A stretch of DNA of 7,025 bases from contig JAKANT010000086.1 of NCBI GenBank assembly GCA_021823635.1, positions 1 through 7,025 on the forward strand. Direction: 5' to 3'. The stretch comes from Pseudomonadota bacterium. Its GTDB lineage: Bacteria > Pseudomonadota > Gammaproteobacteria > Burkholderiales > Burkholderiaceae_F. This document shows, in pieces, positions 4,121-7,025 of this stretch. The translations under genes were made by a program, and so were the position numbers. Under the pieces are notes generated by a model. That model was not told the DNA's origin and ran no database searches. It worked only from the letters and a program-made list of their open reading frames with translations. How positions within the stretch are numbered: position 1 is the first letter of the stretch; each line of letters starts with the position of its first letter.

Positions 4121-6256
4121 TCAGCGCCGGCGCACCGACAACACGCCGCCCACTTCGGCCACCTGCGCCAGCGCACGGCGCAGCGCGGTGCCATCGGCGA
4201 CTTCGACCGTAAACGACATCCTCGCCTCGCCACGGTGGCTGGCGGTGTTGACGGCGATTACGTTCAGCTTCTCGCGCGCGAGTACTTCGGAGATGTCGCG
4301 CAAAAGCCCCTGCCGGTCCTGCGCGAGGACGAAGATCTCGGCCGGATAGACCGCGTCGCGATCGGCCCCCCAAGCGACTTCGATCACGCGTTCGGGCTGT
4401 CGCCGCGCCAAGGCCTGGGCATTGGCGCAGCCGGCGCGGTGGATCGAGACGCCCTTGCCGCGCGTGACGAAGCCGACGATGTCATCCGGCGGCACCGGCC
4501 GGCAGCAGCGGGCCAGGCTCGTCAGCAGCGAGTCGACGCCGACCACCAGCACCCGGCCCTTGGCAGGCGGCGCTTCCCGCGGCTTGCCGATCAGCGGCGC
4601 CGGCGCCGGGGCCGCCGCCGGCGTGGCGGCAAGCGCCTGCTCGATCGAGCGCAGGTTGAATTCCTCTTTCGGCACCGCCGCGCACAGCTCGTCGACGCTG
4701 GCGAACCCGAGCCGACGGGCCAGGTCTTCCAGCTTGACCGCGGTCTTCCCGAGCCGCTGCAGTTCTTTTTCGAGGATCTCGCGCCCGGCCGCGATCGTCT
4801 GCTGCAACTCGAGCGCGTTGAACCACTGCCGCACTTTGGTACGCGAGCGCGCGCTGGCCAAATAACCCAGTTCCGGATTGAGCCAGTCGCGGCTGGGGCC
4901 GCCCGACTTGGCGGCGATGATCTCGACCGTCTGCCCGGTCACGAGCGGCGTGTTCAGCGGCACCATCGCCCCATCGACGCGCGCGCCGCGGCAGCGGTGG
5001 CCGAGGTCGGTGTGAACGTGATACGCGAAGTCGATCGGCGTGCTGCCGGCCGGCAGCTCGACCACCTTGGCCTGTGGCGTCAGCACGTAAATGCGGTCGT
5101 CGGCCGCGACGCGCCGTCCTTGGGGAGCATCGACGTCCTGGCGCCATGCCAGCAGCTGGCGCAGCCAGGCGATGCGCTGGTCGTCCCTCGTCGCTTCCTT
5201 GCCGGCCTGCCCCTCCTTGTAGCGCCAATGCGCCGCGACCCCGAGCTCGGCGAACTCGTGCATGCGGCGCGTGCGGATCTGGATCTCGAGCGGCTTGCCG
5301 CCGTCGTCGATCACCACGGTGTGCAGCGATTGATAACCGTTCGGCTTCGGTTTGGCGATGTAGTCGTCGAACTCGGCCGCGATTGGCGTCCAGCGCGCCT
5401 GCACCAGCGACAGCACCTGATAGCACTGCGCCACCGTGCCGACGATCACGCGCAGCGCGCGCACGTCGTACAGCTCGTCGAAAGCGAGCCCTTTCGCCGT
5501 CATCTTGCGCCAGATGCTGTAGATGTGCTTGGGCCGCCCGGATACTTCGCCTTCGATGCCGGCGGCCGCGAGCATCGCCCTCAGTTCTTGCTGCGCCCGC
5601 TCGATGAAGCGTTCGCGCTCAGCGCGTTTGCCGTCGAGCCAGGCGGCGATGCGCTTGTACGTCTCGGGTTCGAGGAAGCGCAGCGCCAGGTCTTCCAGCT
5701 CCCACTTCAGTTGCCAGATGCCAAGCCGGTTCGCCAGCGGCGCGTAAAGTTGCAGCGTCTCGCGCGCGAAGTCGGCGACGTCGCTGCGCCGTGCGGCGGC
5801 GAAGAAGCGCAGCGTCTGCAGGCGCGAGGCCAGCCGCAGCAGCACCACCCGCAGATCGTTGACCATCGCCAGCAGCATCTTGCGCAGCGCCTCGGCCTGG
5901 GCCGCGTCGTCGGCGCCGCGCGGACGCGTGCGCTCCGACAGCCGCATCAGGGTGCGCAGGTCCGAGACCAGTTGCGCCACGCCGGCACCGAAACGGCTGC
6001 GCAGCCAGTCGTCGGCGTCGCGCACCACGTCGTGCGCCGCGAACAGGTACGCCGCGCAGAGCAAGTCGGCATCGTCGCGCAGCGGCCGCACGATCGCCGC
6101 GATGCCGTCGGCGTGCGCGGCGAGCGGCTCGCCGGTGGTCAATGTCCGCTCGCCGTACAGCGGCGCGATGATCGAGCGCGCGGCGGCCGGATCGAGCGCC
6201 GCCGTCGCCGCGCCGGCATCGAACCCGACCTCTTCAGCGCCGCGCACCGCGGCCAT
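4121..6256 (-). CDS. relA: GTP pyrophosphokinase RelA ((p)ppGpp synthetase)
   Basis: A ribosome-associated enzyme that moves pyrophosphate from ATP to GTP or GDP when uncharged tRNA enters the A site, setting off the stringent response. The 711 residues run in the long-RSH order: pseudo-hydrolase domain (about 20-190), synthetase (about 225-345; GRPKHIYSIWRKM, YDVRALRVIV, EFDDYIAKPKPNGYQS, EIQIRTRRMHEFAELG), TGS (about 386-447; DRIYVLTPQAKVVELPAGST), helical region, CC zinc-finger-like domain (C584, C585, C610) and C-terminal ACT (about 637-711). EFDD (295-298) is the EXDD motif of synthetase-type RelA; bifunctional SpoT/Rel has RXKD. In the hydrolase domain H48, H75 and D76 survive, but HDxxED reads HDVVRD and the last metal-binding Asp is Ser144, so hydrolysis is probably lost. 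ATG 6256 is chosen over ATG 6280 because GAGGAG (6263-6268) lies 6 nt upstream and 6280 overlaps the predicted -10 box. It ends 60 bp before tRNA-Val. Confidence 0.97.
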   Translation of the reverse strand: MAAVRGAEEVGFDAGAATAALDPAAARSIIAPLYGERTLTTGEPLAAHADGIAAIVRPLRDDADLLCAAYLFAAHDVVRDADDWLRSRFGAGVAQLVSDLRTLMRLSERTRPRGADDAAQAEALRKMLLAMVNDLRVVLLRLASRLQTLRFFAAARRSDVADFARETLQLYAPLANRLGIWQLKWELEDLALRFLEPETYKRIAAWLDGKRAERERFIERAQQELRAMLAAAGIEGEVSGRPKHIYSIWRKMTAKGLAFDELYDVRALRVIVGTVAQCYQVLSLVQARWTPIAAEFDDYIAKPKPNGYQSLHTVVIDDGGKPLEIQIRTRRMHEFAELGVAAHWRYKEGQAGKEATRDDQRIAWLRQLLAWRQDVDAPQGRRVAADDRIYVLTPQAKVVELPAGSTPIDFAYHVHTDLGHRCRGARVDGAMVPLNTPLVTGQTVEIIAAKSGGPSRDWLNPELGYLASARSRTKVRQWFNALELQQTIAAGREILEKELQRLGKTAVKLEDLARRLGFASVDELCAAVPKEEFNLRSIEQALAATPAAAPAPAPLIGKPREAPPAKGRVLVVGVDSLLTSLARCCRPVPPDDIVGFVTRGKGVSIHRAGCANAQALARRQPERVIEVAWGADRDAVYPAEIFVLAQDRQGLLRDISEVLAREKLNVIAVNTASHRGEARMSFTVEVADGTALRRALAQVAEVGGVLSVRRR

Positions 6257-6262
6257 CGCGTT

Positions 6263-6268
6263 CTCCTC
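6263..6268 (-). promoter_or_regulatory. Shine-Dalgarno deciding the relA start
   Basis: GAGGAG lies 6 nt upstream of the ATG at 6256. The other in-frame ATG, at 6280, has no Shine-Dalgarno before it and falls within the predicted -10 hexamer, so it would probably not be on the mRNA. Confidence 0.65.
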
Positions 6269-6278
6269 GACTCGTCGC

Positions 6279-6307
6279 ATTATTTATGGGAACGGGCTGC
6301 GGCACAA
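6279..6307 (-). promoter_or_regulatory. Predicted relA promoter
   Basis: On the minus strand TTGTGC (6307-6302; 3 of 6) and AATAAT (6284-6279; 5 of 6) are 17 nt apart, the ideal sigma-70 spacing. RNA would start near 6272, giving a leader of about 15-17 nt that still contains the GAGGAG ribosome-binding site. The A+T-rich patch stands out in this GC-rich DNA. The -35 box overlaps the predicted -10 box of the divergent mtfA. Confidence 0.5.
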
Positions 6308-6308
6308 T
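6303..6308 (+). promoter_or_regulatory. Possible -10 box for mtfA, close enough for a leaderless mRNA
   Basis: CACAAT (4 of 6 with TATAAT) ends 6 nt before the mtfA ATG, so transcription would begin at or very near the A of the start codon. No Shine-Dalgarno is seen in the 30 nt upstream, which agrees with leaderless translation. The hexamer 17 nt upstream, TTATTT (6280-6285), is a poor -35. Weak but suggestive. Confidence 0.3.
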
Positions 6309-6314
6309 CGCCTC

Positions 6315-7025
6315 ATGTTGAAGACCCTGTTGCGCCGCCTGGCGCCGACCGCGGTCGAAGTTCCCGACGACGCCTGGAGCGCCGCGCTCGCCGCCGTGCC
6401 CTTTGCGGCCCGTTTGACCGCCGAGCAGCGCGATCGTTTGCGTGCGCTGGTGGGCGAATTCCTGGCCAGCAAGGAAATGGCGGGCGCCGGAGGCCTGCAG
6501 TTGACCGCCGCGATCCAATTGCACATCGCGATCCAGGCCTGTCTGCCAATCCTCGAACTGGGGCTGCACTGGTATCGCGGCTGGAAGAGCATCGTCGTGT
6601 ATCCGGGCGAATTCGTCGTGCCGCGCCGCCTCGCCGACGACGACGGCGTCGTGCACGAGTACGAAGAACCGCTGTCCGGCGAAGCGTGGGAAGGCGGGCC
6701 ACTGATCCTGTCGTGGGACGATGCGGCGCGTGCCGGCCGCGAGCCGGCCCCGTACAGCGTGGTGATCCACGAGTTCACGCACAAGCTCGACATGCTCGAT
6801 GGCGAAGCCGACGGCTGCCCCCCTTTCGACGCCAGGCTACATGCCGGGCTGCACCGCGCCGAGTGGGAGCGAACGCTCGAAGACGCCTTCGAGCGCTTCA
6901 ACGCCGAACTGGATCTGATCGAAGCCGAATTGCCCGCCGATGTCGACCCCGAATCTGAAGCGGCCGATCGCTATTTCGCGCATCTGCCGCTAGACGCCTA
7001 CGCGGCGCACGACCCGGCGAGATCG
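6315..7025 (+). CDS. mtfA: MtfA-family zinc-dependent peptidase (M90), partial (3' end outside window)
   Basis: A cytoplasmic zinc peptidase related to E. coli MtfA, which binds the glucose repressor Mlc and has aminopeptidase activity. Betaproteobacteria generally lack a clear Mlc/PtsG circuit, so the partner here is unknown. The 237 visible residues include the helical N-terminal part (LTAEQRDRLRALVGEFL, 34-50), the family blocks LELGLHWYRGWKSIVVYPGEF (80-100) and GPLILSWDDA (128-137), and the zinc motif VVIHEFTHKLDMLDG (149-163) with ligands H152, H156 and catalytic E153. The visible end, LDAYAAHDPARS, aligns with the DAYAASDPAECFAV region of E. coli MtfA that holds the third ligand, but has Arg where Glu is expected (see finding). 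About 30 residues are probably missing. ATG 6315 matches the usual family N-terminus; there is no Shine-Dalgarno. It is divergent from relA, 58 bp between start codons. Confidence 0.92.
   Translation, partial: MLKTLLRRLAPTAVEVPDDAWSAALAAVPFAARLTAEQRDRLRALVGEFLASKEMAGAGGLQLTAAIQLHIAIQACLPILELGLHWYRGWKSIVVYPGEFVVPRRLADDDGVVHEYEEPLSGEAWEGGPLILSWDDAARAGREPAPYSVVIHEFTHKLDMLDGEADGCPPFDARLHAGLHRAEWERTLEDAFERFNAELDLIEAELPADVDPESEAADRYFAHLPLDAYAAHDPARS

Noticed and set aside
4235..6958. A 907-codon open frame on the plus strand, opposite relA and running into mtfA
   Set aside because: Its product is rich in Arg, Ala, Gln, His and Asp with no recognisable domain, and it overlaps two clearly conserved genes in other frames. 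Long antisense open frames are common in DNA this GC-rich.
1..7025. Search for a mobile element, CRISPR array, phage att site or unknown gene cassette
   Set aside because: No repeat-spacer pattern, terminal inverted repeats, transposase or integrase motifs, or composition change were seen; the gene order is a standard housekeeping one. The tRNA 3' end has no integrase gene beside it and no visible repeat copy of its end within the window.

Overview
This window looks like a piece of a high-GC betaproteobacterial chromosome, most likely Burkholderiales. The evidence is the gene order mtfA / relA - tRNA-Val(GAC) - thrS - infC - rpmI - rplT - pheS, the GC-rich codon use, and close similarity to Burkholderia/Ralstonia-type proteins as I remember them. 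It is a conserved housekeeping locus. I see no mobile element, CRISPR array, integrase, toxin or defence gene, and nothing that suggests a new multi-gene system.

Layout, right to left along the minus strand. relA (4121-6256) encodes a long RelA-type ppGpp synthetase with a partly decayed hydrolase domain. It is followed by tRNA-Val(GAC) (3984-4060), which appears to have its own promoter with a GC-rich discriminator. A near-perfect intrinsic terminator (3875-3904) lies directly against the ribosome-binding site of thrS. Then come thrS (1936-3861), infC (1387-1908, probably starting at AUC), rpmI (1080-1277), rplT (708-1067) and the first 212 codons of pheS (1-636, running off the left edge). 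In Burkholderiales pheT and ihfA usually follow. On the plus strand, divergent from relA, is mtfA (from 6315, running off the right edge), an M90-family zinc peptidase whose C-terminus is missing.

The left half is a translation operon: two aminoacyl-tRNA synthetases, initiation factor IF3 and two large-subunit ribosomal proteins. relA senses uncharged tRNA on the ribosome, so the window as a whole links tRNA charging, ribosome production and stringent control. The points worth a second look are regulatory: the AUC start of infC, the terminator squeezed against thrS, hairpins before rpmI and pheS, the stringent-type tRNA promoter, and overlapping divergent promoters between relA and mtfA. Promoter and hairpin calls were made by eye and are predictions. 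No stretch over 300 bases lacks a gene.
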